Below, one piece after another: positions 26,100-33,909 of a stretch of DNA of 64,000 nucleotides (within the stretch, counting starts at the first letter, position 1; each line of letters opens with the position of its first letter). The notes below the pieces were generated by a model. It worked only from the letters and a program-made list of their open reading frames with translations. It searched no databases and had not been told where the DNA came from. The DNA is from Streptomyces sp. NBS 14/10 (GTDB lineage: Bacteria; Actinomycetota; Actinomycetes; Streptomycetales; Streptomycetaceae), in contig NZ_NCSM01000031.1 in the NCBI RefSeq assembly GCF_002224125.1, positions 96,268 to 160,267 of the forward strand. The letters run 5' to 3'. The position numbers and the translations under genes were made by a program.

Positions 26100-27347
26100 C
26101 TACCCTTCGCTCAAGCGAAGGGCTTGCACAGCGGGCGTCACTGGCGGTGGCGCTGCGCTTGCGTCCAGCTCCACTCCGGGATTGCGGGGTGGGGCGGGGG
26201 CCGTTGACTGGGCCCCGCGTCGCCACAACTTTCGCGCTCTGGCGCGGATGTTGCGGGAGCCGTTTCGGTCTGCGTGATCAACGAATCCGCAGGACCGGCA
26301 TGCGAACCAGGCTTGACTCACCCGGTTCGCCTTGTCGATGTGGCCGCATTCGGCGCAGGTGCGGGAGGTGTACGCCGGATCGACGTGCACCACCGGCACT
26401 CCGGCCTTGCGGGCCTTGTACTCGATGAAGCTGCCCAGCTGGGCGAAGGCCCAGGAGTGCACGGTGGCCCGTTGGGGCTTACGGAGCCGTACCCGCTCGC
26501 GGATGCCCGTGAGGTCTTCCAAGGCTATCCCGCGACCGGTGCGTTCTGCCTCGGCCACCACATGCTTCGCGATCTTGTGATTGATGTCCCTCGCCCGCCG
26601 TGCCTCCTTGCGACGCCGTTTCTTCAGCCGGCGCCTGGCCGACGGGGTGTTCTTCCTCTGCAGCTTGGTGCGTAGCGCCCGCTCGCGCGCCCGGGTGCGG
26701 TTGAGACAGCGTCCTGCCAGGATTTCGCCGTCCGAGGTGGTGGCGATGTTGACGATGCCCAGGTCGATGCCCAGGAAGTCTGCTGGGCCGGTGTTCAGCG
26801 GCTGTTCGGGCACCTCGCAGGTCGCCATCAGAAACCACATACCGTCCCGATACACCAGGTCCGATTCGCCTCGACGGTGCAGGGCCAGGGTGGCGAGCTG
26901 CTCCACGGAAGCGGTGAATCTCACATCCTTGACCCGACCGGCCAGCGTCCAGATCGAGACCCGACGCTCGGCGATCTGCCAGGACAGCATCCGGTCGTCA
27001 TACGGCTGGGCCCCCTCGGGACGGAAGGTGATCGGCTTCCCGGCGGCCTTGCGATAGCACTTCGAGCCCGGCCTGCCGAAGTTCCCGGCCCTCAGGTTCG
27101 CCTTCAAGGTGGCGTACGCATCGCATGTCTTCTTGATGACGTGCTGGGCAGCCTGCGCGCCGAGCCTCCACCGGGCACGGATCTGCGTATAGGTGAGTTT
27201 ACGCAAGCCGAAGTTCCGGCTGACGCCGCTCTCGTAGGCGATCGAACTGGCCCAGTTGGCCGCCTCGTTGCAGGCGGTCAGGGTCGCTGCCAGGGCCGAC
27301 GCCTGCTCGGGCGTCGGCAGGAGCTTCACCAGGACCGTCAGCTTCAT
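26100..27347 (-). CDS. tnpB: TnpB, RNA-guided nuclease of an IS200/IS605-type element
   Basis: 415-residue TnpB. The N-terminal part has the HTH/OrfB region (MKLTVLVKLLPTPEQASAL, NWASSIAYES), then the RuvC-like nuclease with D195 in GIDLGIVNIATT, E277 in ALEDLTGIRER and D360 in HADRNGSRNI, and a four-Cys zinc ribbon (CAEC/CRSC, C331, C334, C350, C353). All catalytic residues are intact. I start at ATG 27347 (MKLTV) rather than 30 nt upstream. There is no tnpA (Y1 transposase) beside it, so it is a solo TnpB element dependent on outside help to move. Such proteins use an RNA from their own 3' end as guide. Confidence 0.93.
   Translation of the reverse strand: MKLTVLVKLLPTPEQASALAATLTACNEAANWASSIAYESGVSRNFGLRKLTYTQIRARWRLGAQAAQHVIKKTCDAYATLKANLRAGNFGRPGSKCYRKAAGKPITFRPEGAQPYDDRMLSWQIAERRVSIWTLAGRVKDVRFTASVEQLATLALHRRGESDLVYRDGMWFLMATCEVPEQPLNTGPADFLGIDLGIVNIATTSDGEILAGRCLNRTRARERALRTKLQRKNTPSARRRLKKRRRKEARRARDINHKIAKHVVAEAERTGRGIALEDLTGIRERVRLRKPQRATVHSWAFAQLGSFIEYKARKAGVPVVHVDPAYTSRTCAECGHIDKANRVSQAWFACRSCGFVDHADRNGSRNIRARARKLWRRGAQSTAPAPPRNPGVELDASAAPPPVTPAVQALRLSEG
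26103..26122 (-). ncRNA. 3'-end hairpin of the TnpB element (putative omega-RNA scaffold end)
   Basis: CCCTTCGCT (26103-26111) and AGCGAAGGG (26114-26122) form a perfect 9-bp hairpin overlapping the last tnpB codons and directly before its stop. In IS200/IS605 elements a right-end hairpin closes the omega RNA scaffold, and the next bases act as guide. The scaffold start upstream (perhaps 26200-26330) and the exact right boundary cannot be fixed by eye. Confidence 0.5.
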
Positions 27348-27531
27348 GACCGCGACTCTACGTGGCCAGGCGTACAAGCACTTCAGTTCCGAACGTCAGT
27401 TCACCCGCGCGTGCGACCTCATCGCACACGCATTCGCCCTCACCGGCTGCGCCGGCTGCGATGCCGCGACGCTCCGCTTCACCATCACGGAATGCGATTC
27501 CTCCCGGCCGTGAACGAGTGCAGCCACGTCG
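27348..27531. other. Gene-free stretch upstream of tnpB
   Basis: Probably holds the left end of the TnpB element and the 3' side of the ArsR gene. I see no clear terminal hairpin; a plus-strand reading frame ends at 27513 but has no ribosome site or recognisable product. Confidence 0.3.
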
Positions 27532-27957
27532 TCAAGCGCCAGGGCGGGCCACCGCGTCGCCCTCGGGCTCCGCCGCTCCGGCAGGGGTGTCGCTCAGCCC
27601 GAGGCGCAGGTGCTCCACGTGGTAGAGCGCCTGGTCGAGGAGTTCGGCGACGTGGTTGTCGTACAGGGCGTACACCACGGAGCGCCCCTTGCGGGTGCCG
27701 GTCACCAGCCCGAGGTTGCGCAGCAGGCGGAGCTGGTGGGAGCAGGCTGACTGCTCCATGCCGACCTCGGCGGCCAGTTCGGTGGCCGCGAGGGGGCCCT
27801 CGCGCAGCCGGGCGAGGATCAGCAGTCGGGAGGGGGTGGCCAGGGCCTGCAAGGTCGTGGCCACCTTGGCGGCACCGGCCGCGTCCAGGCGCGCGCGGGG
27901 GACGGTGCTGGCGGGGGATGCGGCTCCATGACCCATGCCGACATCGTACGACCCCAT
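27532..27957 (-). CDS. ArsR/SmtB-family metal-sensing repressor
   Basis: 141-residue winged-helix repressor. The recognition region reads LAAEVGMEQSACSHQLRLLRNLGLVTGTRKGRSVVYAL. The alpha-5 metal site is intact: D100, H102, H113 and H116 in YDNHVAELLDQALYHVEH match the spacing of the SmtB/CzrA-type site, so zinc, cobalt or nickel is likely rather than arsenite. It is divergent from a P1B-4 metal ATPase with a palindromic operator between. ATG at 27957 touches the operator; a second ATG at 27936 may be the real start. Confidence 0.93.
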   Translation of the reverse strand: MGSYDVGMGHGAASPASTVPRARLDAAGAAKVATTLQALATPSRLLILARLREGPLAATELAAEVGMEQSACSHQLRLLRNLGLVTGTRKGRSVVYALYDNHVAELLDQALYHVEHLRLGLSDTPAGAAEPEGDAVARPGA

Positions 27958-27985
27958 GAATGCATGAATCCTTGTTCATCTATTC
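27958..27985. promoter_or_regulatory. SmtB/ArsR-type palindromic operator
   Basis: Half-sites GAATGCATGAA (27958-27968) and TTCATCTATTC (27975-27985) form GAATnnATGAA-6-TTCATnnATTC, an inverted repeat perfect outside the two-base spacers. It sits between the divergent repressor and metal ATPase genes, as in known SmtB- and NmtR-type operators. Confidence 0.8.
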
Positions 27986-28049
27986 CTGTTACGGTGGTGG
28001 CGTCGGATGCGATTCCCCCCCCCCCGCCCGCGTAAGGACCCCTGCCGCG

Positions 28050-30023
28050 ATGTCGTCCACCCTCACCCGCTCCGCCCCACCCCCCGGTGCCACCCGCGAC
28101 ACGGTGGCGCCGCCCCGGCGCCGTACGCGGATCTTCGCCCTGCCCGAGGCCCGCTGGGCGGCTGCCGCGCTGGTGCTGTTCCTGGTCGGACTGCCGCTGT
28201 ATCTGCTCGGGGCGCCGGGGTGGGCCTGGGGTCCGCTGTTCGCGCTCGTGTACGTGACGGGCGGCTGGGAGCCCGGCTGGGCGGGCCTTCAGGCGCTCAG
28301 GGAGAAGACCCTCGACGTCGACCTGCTCATGGTCGTCGCCGCACTCGGCGCGGCAGCGATCGGGCAGGTGCTGGACGGCGCCCTGCTGATCGTCATCTTC
28401 GCCACCTCCGGCGCACTGGAGGCCATCGCCACCGCCCGCACCGCCGACTCCGTACGCGGCCTCCTCGACCTCGCCCCGGCCACCGCCACGCGCCTCACCG
28501 ACGACGGCGGGGAGGAGACGGTGCCCACCGAGCAACTGCGCGTGGGCGACACGCTTTTGGTGCGGCCCGGGGAGCGCATCGGCGCCGACGGCCGGGTGCT
28601 GGACGGGGCGAGCGACGTCGACCAGGCCACCATCACCGGCGAGCCGCTGCCGGTGGCCAAGGAGACGGGCGACAAGGTGTTCGCCGGCACCCTCAACGGC
28701 ACCGGCGCGCTGCGGGTGAAGGTCGAACGCGACCCGTCGGACTCGGTGATCGCCCGCATCGTGGCCATGGTCGAGGAGGCCGCCGAGACCAAGGCCCCCA
28801 CCCAGTTGTTCATCGAGAAGGTCGAACAGCGCTACAGCCTCGGCATGGTCGCCGCCACCCTCGCCCTGTTCACGCTCCCTCTCGTCTTCGGCGCCGCTCT
28901 GCAGCCGACGTTGCTGCGGGCGATGACCTTCATGATCGTCGCGTCTCCCTGCGCGGTGGTGCTGGCCACCATGCCCCCGCTGCTGTCCGCGATCGCCAAC
29001 GCCGGGCGCCACGGCGTACTGGTCAAGTCCGCGGTGGTGATGGAACGCCTCGGGCAGATCGACGCCGTGGCGCTCGACAAGACCGGCACCCTCACCGAGG
29101 GCACCCCGAAGGTGACGGACATCCGCCCACTGCCCGCCTCCGGCCTGACCGAGGACGGGCTGCTACGGCTCGCGGCGGCGGCCGAGCACCCCAGCGAACA
29201 CCCACTGGCCCGCGCCATCGTGGACGCCGCCCGTGACCGTGACCTCGACCTCCCGCCCGCCGAGGACTTCGCCTCCGCGCCCGGTACGGGTGTGACCGCT
29301 CGGGTCGACGGCCAAGCCGTCGCGGTCGGCAGCCCGGCCCGGCTCCTGCACGACGACGCCACGGCGGCTCTCGCTGAGCAGTTGGAGAGCGAGGGCCGCA
29401 CCGCCGTCCTGGTCCTGGTAGACGGCGCCCCGGTCGGCATACTGGGCATCGCCGACCGCCTCCGCGACGAGGCCACCGCCACCGTCGCCTCCCTGGCCGC
29501 GCTCACCGGCACCGCGCCGCTCCTCGTCACCGGCGACAACCCGCGCGCCGCCGCGCGTCTGGCCGACGAGGTCGGCATCGCGGACGTACGGGCGGGCCTG
29601 CTGCCGCAGGACAAGGTGGCCGCAGTACGGGAGTTGGAGGCCGCCGGGCGAAAGGTCCTGGTCGTCGGCGACGGCGTCAACGACGCCCCCGCCCTGGCCG
29701 CCGCCCACACCGGCATCGCCATGGGCCGCGCCGGCTCCGACCTCGCCCTGGAGACCGCCGACGCCGTCGTCGTGCGCGACGAACTGGCCACGATTCCGAC
29801 TGTTGTCGCGCTCTCCCGCCGCGCTCGCCGCCTGGTGGTGCAGAACCTGGTCATCGCCGGGACCTTCATCACCGGCCTGGTGATCTGGGACCTGGTGGGG
29901 ACTTTGCCGCTACCGCTGGGTGTCGCGGGCCACGAGGGCTCCACGGTGATTGTCGGCCTCAACGGTCTGCGGTTGCTGGCTGATGGCGCGTGGCGCCGCG
30001 CTCGGGGAGGGGACGGCGCGTAA
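28050..30023 (+). CDS. P1B-4-type heavy-metal transporting ATPase
   Basis: 657-residue inner-membrane metal-efflux ATPase. It lacks an N-terminal metal domain and the first helix pair, leaving about six helices, as in the P1B-4 (CtpD/CoaT-like) group. Motifs: TGEPLP (actuator, near 196), S299-P300-C301 in the transport helix, phosphorylation site D343 in DKTGT, SEHPLA nucleotide loop, G540-DGVNDAP, and H628-EGST in the last helix. SPC with HEGST indicates Co2+, Ni2+, Fe2+ or Zn2+ export. The start at ATG 28050 follows AAGGACC. The repressor gene and palindromic operator just upstream predict metal-inducible expression. Confidence 0.95.
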   Translation: MSSTLTRSAPPPGATRDTVAPPRRRTRIFALPEARWAAAALVLFLVGLPLYLLGAPGWAWGPLFALVYVTGGWEPGWAGLQALREKTLDVDLLMVVAALGAAAIGQVLDGALLIVIFATSGALEAIATARTADSVRGLLDLAPATATRLTDDGGEETVPTEQLRVGDTLLVRPGERIGADGRVLDGASDVDQATITGEPLPVAKETGDKVFAGTLNGTGALRVKVERDPSDSVIARIVAMVEEAAETKAPTQLFIEKVEQRYSLGMVAATLALFTLPLVFGAALQPTLLRAMTFMIVASPCAVVLATMPPLLSAIANAGRHGVLVKSAVVMERLGQIDAVALDKTGTLTEGTPKVTDIRPLPASGLTEDGLLRLAAAAEHPSEHPLARAIVDAARDRDLDLPPAEDFASAPGTGVTARVDGQAVAVGSPARLLHDDATAALAEQLESEGRTAVLVLVDGAPVGILGIADRLRDEATATVASLAALTGTAPLLVTGDNPRAAARLADEVGIADVRAGLLPQDKVAAVRELEAAGRKVLVVGDGVNDAPALAAAHTGIAMGRAGSDLALETADAVVVRDELATIPTVVALSRRARRLVVQNLVIAGTFITGLVIWDLVGTLPLPLGVAGHEGSTVIVGLNGLRLLADGAWRRARGGDGA

Positions 30024-30098
30024 GCCGACGCGTCCGCGACGTTGCCCCCGCTCTGCCGTGTCACTATGGAAGGTCTCTACGGCGTGAGGGGGCGGCAG

Positions 30099-30260
30099 GT
30101 GAGCGCGTGGATGCGGTGGCTGCTGACGGGGGTTGCGTCGCTGGCGGTGTTCGGGTTGTTCGTGTGGCTGGGGGAGTTGGTGTTGCCCTGGGACCGCCCG
30201 GAGCGCATCGGGACGGGTGCGGGGGCTGGGGCCGTCGCGGCCGGGGTGCTGGTGGCGTGA
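30099..30260 (+). CDS. Small membrane protein (53 residues)
   Basis: GTG at 30099 is preceded by GAGGGGGCGG with good spacing. The product has one strong hydrophobic helix (LLTGVASLAVFGLFVWLGELVL) and a Gly/Ala-rich second segment at the C-terminus. It lies 75 nt downstream of the metal ATPase in the same direction and may be co-transcribed; no family recognised. An ATG start at 30066 is also possible. Confidence 0.5.
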   Translation: MSAWMRWLLTGVASLAVFGLFVWLGELVLPWDRPERIGTGAGAGAVAAGVLVA

Positions 30261-30309
30261 GTGTCCTCGCTGACCGGGCCCTCAGCCCCGACTCCTCCCC
30301 GGGCTGGTT

Positions 30310-30489
30310 CGGGCGGGCCTACGGCGTCTCAACGCCCTAGACCGCCACACCGACGCGCTACTGCTGGGCGAACGGGCCTTGGCTATATGCGAAGCAGCCC
30401 TCGGCCCCGACCACCCCGATACCGCCCTCTGTCTGAACAACCTCGCGGCCCTGCGACGCCGTCTCGCGGATGACGACGCCTCGGGCTGA
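30310..30489 (+). pseudogene. Remnant of a TPR-repeat protein
   Basis: In one frame the DNA reads LVRAGLRRLNALDR, then LGERALAICEAALGPDHPDTALCLNNLAALRRRLAD and a stop at 30487-30489. This is a kinesin-light-chain-type TPR (GPDHPDT...LNNLA), as found at the C-terminus of actinobacterial NB-ARC-TPR or FxSxx-COOH system proteins. No start codon or upstream domain remains, so it is the tail of a deleted gene. Confidence 0.6.
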
Positions 30490-30520
30490 GCGGCGCAACG
30501 GGGCCGCGAAGCACCGTGCC

Positions 30521-30745
30521 TCAGACCGTGGAGAATCCTCCGGTCCGCACGGCCCCCGTGAACGAGCCCCACGCGGCGGCCGAGAAGACCAGGGCTGGAC
30601 CTGCCGGGTTCTTGCTGTCCCGGACGGGGACGACACCGGCAGTGGTGGCTATGTCGGGCGCGAACTCAACGCACTCCCCTTCGTCCCCGCTGCTGTGGCT
30701 GGACTTGACCCATTCAGCGCGGGACAGATCAAGGGCACTACTCAT
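30521..30745 (-). CDS. DUF397 small protein
   Basis: 74-residue DUF397 protein: WVKSSHSSGDEGECVEFAPD, then VPVRDSKNPAGPALVFSAAAWGSF match the family pattern. In Streptomyces such proteins are coded beside XRE/DUF5753 regulators (WhiJ-type systems) and are thought to modulate the partner regulator. It overlaps the upstream XRE gene by 4 nt (30742-30745), which indicates coupled synthesis. Confidence 0.93.
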   Translation of the reverse strand: MSSALDLSRAEWVKSSHSSGDEGECVEFAPDIATTAGVVPVRDSKNPAGPALVFSAAAWGSFTGAVRTGGFSTV

Positions 30746-31569
30746 TGGGCGAATTCCTCCATCACTCTGCGGATCATGGCCAACGACTCCTGCGGAGACA
30801 GAGCAGCAGCCCGTAGCCGGTCGTACCTGGCAGTCGCGCTCTGCACCTCTTCCGGGGTGTCGGTCATCTGGCCAGCCATCGCCGTATCCGCGTACACGAT
30901 GCCCGGCCCTTCGTCGAACCTCAGAAGGGTGAAGCCTCCCGGCGTCGGGGGTGCTCCCGCACCGAACGGTAGTACCTGAAGGGCCACATGTGGGGACTCG
31001 GCTTCGGTCAGGAGGTGAGCCATCTGCGCGCTCATGATGTCGCGCCCGCCCACCTCGGCGCGTAGGCAGGCCTCATACAGGACGCACCACAGCAGAGGAG
31101 GCGAGTCCTTCTCCATCACCTCGCGCCGCCGCATTCGCCGCTCAACCCTGGCGTCAAGCTTGTCCACAGCCTCCCGTGGATGCGCGGCCCGGAAGACAGC
31201 ACGCGCATAGTCGGCCGTCTGCAACATGCCCATGATGAACATGGCGGAGAAGTTGGAGATGCCCGTCGCCTGCCGCTCCAACTGAACGTACGGCAGGAAC
31301 CAGGCCGGATAGCCGTGCAGGCTGGCCCACTCTCGGAGCCTCACAAACGTGCCCGGCGTACCGAAGACCTCGTCGCAAACCTTGGCGAACGACCGGCTGG
31401 CCAGCCGCTCCCCCGCCTCCACCTTCGCCGCGTACTGCTGCCCGTAATTGGCTCGCTCGCCCAGCTCCCGCTGGCTCATCCCCGCCCGCACCCGCCAGGC
31501 CCGTACCTCCTTGCCGAAAAGCGCGGGTCCGCTGACCTGCTCCTGCTCCTCGGTCGTCGTCTCGCTCAT
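30742..31569 (-). CDS. XRE-family regulator with DUF5753 domain
   Basis: 275-residue regulator. An XRE helix-turn-helix lies at about 17-75 (VRAWRVRAGMSQRELGERANYGQQYAAKVEAGERL), followed by the DUF5753 domain (YVQLERQATGISNFSAMFIMGMLQTADYARAV, LHRVLPFGAGAPPTPGGFTLLRF, VYADTAMAGQ). The partner DUF397 gene follows with overlap. These pairs are abundant in Streptomyces and linked to developmental control or antibiotic production (for example WhiJ-type); which process this one serves is unknown. Two ATGs overlap at 31572/31569; I use the second. Divergent from two small genes at 31734. Confidence 0.92.
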   Translation of the reverse strand: MSETTTEEQEQVSGPALFGKEVRAWRVRAGMSQRELGERANYGQQYAAKVEAGERLASRSFAKVCDEVFGTPGTFVRLREWASLHGYPAWFLPYVQLERQATGISNFSAMFIMGMLQTADYARAVFRAAHPREAVDKLDARVERRMRRREVMEKDSPPLLWCVLYEACLRAEVGGRDIMSAQMAHLLTEAESPHVALQVLPFGAGAPPTPGGFTLLRFDEGPGIVYADTAMAGQMTDTPEEVQSATARYDRLRAAALSPQESLAMIRRVMEEFAQ

Positions 31570-31733
31570 CACATGGATCTCCCCTCACCCCAGGCCGACT
31601 TGGTGTGTCCCCACCCCTGTTGCCTGCCGCCCCTCAGCGCAACGCTTGGAGTACACACAGTAATTAAAGCCCGCAAGGCACATCCAAGTCAGAAAGAACC
31701 ACCCAAAGTAGCTAACACCGAACAGGTGACCGA

Positions 31734-31895
31734 ATGAACGACCAATGCCCCACCTGCCGCCACTACCGCGCGCTGCGCGAACAGGCCAAACAGGCCGGGG
31801 ACTACAGCAAGGCGACCGACTACGAGGTGCTGCGCCGACGCCACCCCGCCCACACCGTCCACGTGCCTCAGCAGCCGGGAGGACCACGCGCATGA
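31734..31895 (+). CDS. Small CxxC protein (53 residues) beside XRE/DUF397 pair
   Basis: Starts MNDQCPTCRHYRALREQAKQAGDYSKATDY, a CxxC-x-H start with a helical middle; perhaps half a zinc site. Its TGA overlaps the next ATG (ATGA at 31892-31895), so the two small genes are translationally coupled. It is divergent from the XRE gene, an arrangement common for these regulators and their small partners. No function known. Too short for routine calling. Confidence 0.65.
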   Translation: MNDQCPTCRHYRALREQAKQAGDYSKATDYEVLRRRHPAHTVHVPQQPGGPRA

Positions 31896-32116
31896 ACACC
31901 GGAAGGACTGCCCCCGGCCCGGGCCAGGAGGCGTACGACCCGATCAGCGACCGCACAGGCGTGGTCCAGGCGATTCACGCCACCACGGAACTGCTCTTCG
32001 ACCACAAAATGACGGGAAGCCGCGTCGCCTTCCTGCGCCCCGCCCGGGGCGGTGTCGAGTGGACGGCTGATGCCGCCACCCTCCGCTTCCCCACAGAGGT
32101 CAAACGCCGACCGTGA
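31892..32116 (+). CDS. Small conserved-looking protein (74 residues)
   Basis: Encodes MNTGRTAPGPG then YDPISDRTGVVQAIHATTELLFDHKM...VAFLRPARGGVEWTADAATLRFP, an alpha/beta fragment with no recognised domain. It overlaps the preceding small gene by 4 nt and ends 37 nt before a strong hairpin, which makes the two a short unit. Likely an accessory product of the XRE/DUF397 module. Confidence 0.65.
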   Translation: MNTGRTAPGPGQEAYDPISDRTGVVQAIHATTELLFDHKMTGSRVAFLRPARGGVEWTADAATLRFPTEVKRRP

Positions 32117-32152
32117 ACCCCCACGGCTCCGGCCGGAGGCGGCGCACGCGGG

Positions 32153-32198
32153 CGAAGGGGCGGTGCACGAACCGATACGGGTGTGCACCGCCCCTTCG
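32153..32198 (+). terminator. Strong terminator-like hairpin
   Basis: CGAAGGGGCGGTGCAC (32153-32168) pairs perfectly over 16 bp with GTGCACCGCCCCTTCG (32183-32198), loop 14 nt. It follows the small gene pair by 37 nt. No clear U-run, as is common in Streptomyces. Confidence 0.8.
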
Positions 32199-32222
32199 TA
32201 CGCCGTGCTCAGGAGGCCGCGA

Positions 32223-32519
32223 TCAGTCGCACCGACCGCACGGGTATCCACGCCGCAAAGCGGACCCAGACCTGCCCAACCCCGGCTCAGGCGCCCACCG
32301 GCCGCGGTGTGTCCGGTGCGGCGGCGGACCGTACGGGGACTGCCAGGCCGGCCGATCGGTTCGGCCCGAGCCGCCCACGTCGCGGCGGTTCAGGAGCTCG
32401 CGCTGTACGGAACTGACGTGGAATTCGCCGTTCGCCCGCAAGCGCCCGTAGTCGCACCTGTGGCAACGGCGGAGAACGATGGGCAGATAGGTGGGCGCGA
32501 CCGCCCAGTTTTTGGACAC
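32223..32519 (-). pseudogene. Degraded DUF1062-like gene
   Basis: A 98-codon frame beginning SKNWAVAPTYLPIVLRRCHRCDYGRLRANGEFHV resembles the start of DUF1062 proteins (W.V.PT.LP.VLRRC..C....FRANG.FRV), but then jumps to SVQRELLNRRDVGG, which in full-length relatives as I remember them comes about 30-40 residues later, and the rest reads as low-complexity out-of-family sequence. This suggests an internal deletion and a frameshift. Full-length relatives are near 190 residues. No ribosome site is clear at the GTG. Confidence 0.4.
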
Positions 32520-32755
32520 AGAGTTACACCGCTTCCAGTGAGAAGACCGCAGCGAAAAGGAGCACGTCGCACAGGCGCGACGCGCGACGGATCAGCGCTT
32601 GGGAGCTCAACTGGTGTACAACGGCACGTCCTTCACAGGGTGACTGCGGGCCAAAGCACGGTAACGGCACGCGGGAGTCCGGCTCCACTGGTTTTCGGGC
32701 GAGGTGGCGGCCTACTGCTGTTCGAGTCACTAGTCGAACCACTAGTTTTTTGCCC
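32520..32755. other. Gene-poor spacer before the UbiA gene
   Basis: No supported gene. It contains an AT-richer tail with the hairpin at 32729-32746 just before the UbiA start. The reading frames here lack ribosome sites and family features. Confidence 0.4.
32729..32751. promoter_or_regulatory. ACTAGT palindrome pair with T-run
   Basis: ACTAGT (32729-32734) and ACTAGT (32741-32746), 6 nt apart and each self-complementary, can form a hairpin that is followed directly by a run of T to 32751. Also nested in TTCGA...TCGAA. It ends 4 nt before the UbiA ATG, so it may be an operator or a transcription attenuator for that gene, or a terminator from upstream. Confidence 0.45.
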
Positions 32756-33688
32756 ATGCCACGAGCCTCACAGGCCCCACAAGCTGCCCCCGGCTCTTCG
32801 TCACCCCGGCGACCGTCACCGCACACCGCCGCCGCGCAAGTGGCCTGGCTGTGTCTGCGCGAGGCGCGCCCCGTGGTTCAGGTGGTGTTTCTGGCGCGCT
32901 TCACCGTGGGGGCCCTCGGGGCCTGGCCGGGCGAGCACTTACCGGCCGTGCGGGTCGCCACGGGCGCCCTCGCCTGGTTCTGTGCCACCGCCTCCGCCTA
33001 TCTGCTCAATGGCGTGATGGACCTGCCGGAGGACCGGGCCAACGGCTCGCGGCGACCACTGGCCTCCGGCGTACTGTCGGCCCGCGCCGCCCGCTGGGCC
33101 ATTGGCCTCCTGACTCCGGCCGCGCTTCTCCTCAGCGTCTTCGACCTGGGGCTTTTTCTTTGTGTCGGCGGAATGCTGTTCCTCGGCTGGGCGTACTCCG
33201 CGCCCCCGCTCAGCGCCAAGCGGCGCAGTTGGTCCTCGTCGTTGTCGGTGACCGTCACGGGCCTGTGCGCCTATGGGGCCGGGGCGCAGGCCGCGGGTGG
33301 TGAACCACGAGCGGGCTTTTGGCTGTTCGCGGCCGTGATGTCGGCGTGGATGGGGCTGGTCGGGGCGTTCGCGAAGGATCTGGGCGACATCCCCGGGGAC
33401 CGGGAGGGCGGCCGCCGTACGCTCGCGGTGGTGCGCGGCGAGAAGGCGGCCCGTACGGTCACGGCGGTCTGCGCCCCGGCGGTGGGGCTGGCGTTCGCCG
33501 TGGGCGCCCTTGCGTACGATCCGCCGCTGCTGGCTGCCGCCCTGGTGCTGTTGTGCGGTGCCTGCTGGATCTCCTGGCTGTGCCGACATCCCGCCCCCGG
33601 GCGGGAACGCGCTCCCTACCGCGCCTTCATGGTCTGCCAGTACGCCACTCATGTGGCGATCGCGGCCGTCCTTCTCCTCAAGCCGTAG
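32756..33688 (+). CDS. UbiA-family prenyltransferase
   Basis: 310-residue integral membrane protein with about eight helices. Both Asp-rich metal-binding motifs of the UbiA superfamily are present: NGVMDLPEDRANGSRRPLASG (near 85) and DLGDIPGDREGGRRTL (near 210). UbiA enzymes move a prenyl chain to an aromatic or other acceptor, but some act in terpene or chlorophyll-type chemistry; the substrate is not evident because no biosynthetic genes are adjacent. The ATG at 32756 has no ribosome site and directly follows a T-run, so it may be translated from a leaderless mRNA. Confidence 0.9.
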   Translation: MPRASQAPQAAPGSSSPRRPSPHTAAAQVAWLCLREARPVVQVVFLARFTVGALGAWPGEHLPAVRVATGALAWFCATASAYLLNGVMDLPEDRANGSRRPLASGVLSARAARWAIGLLTPAALLLSVFDLGLFLCVGGMLFLGWAYSAPPLSAKRRSWSSSLSVTVTGLCAYGAGAQAAGGEPRAGFWLFAAVMSAWMGLVGAFAKDLGDIPGDREGGRRTLAVVRGEKAARTVTAVCAPAVGLAFAVGALAYDPPLLAAALVLLCGACWISWLCRHPAPGRERAPYRAFMVCQYATHVAIAAVLLLKP

Positions 33689-33909
33689 CAGACGGGCCAG
33701 ACACGCCCGGCCGCAACGGGCAAAACCCGCAAACCGGTTGAGCCGGGCCTGACGCCTCGTTAGCCTGCGCATTCGGCAGTGCCCATCGACCGGAGGAGCG
33801 TACGGGGTGGTGTACGGGGCATGACAAGAACAGGGTCCTCCCTCGCCTCCCCCCACTCCGCTTCGCTTCCCTCCCCCTCGACTCCTTCTCTCTCCCCAAG
33901 GCAGGCAGC

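Noticed and set aside
27256..27513. Plus-strand 85-codon frame at the tnpB start
   Set aside because: Overlaps tnpB and has no ribosome site; the C-rich end is not a known motif.
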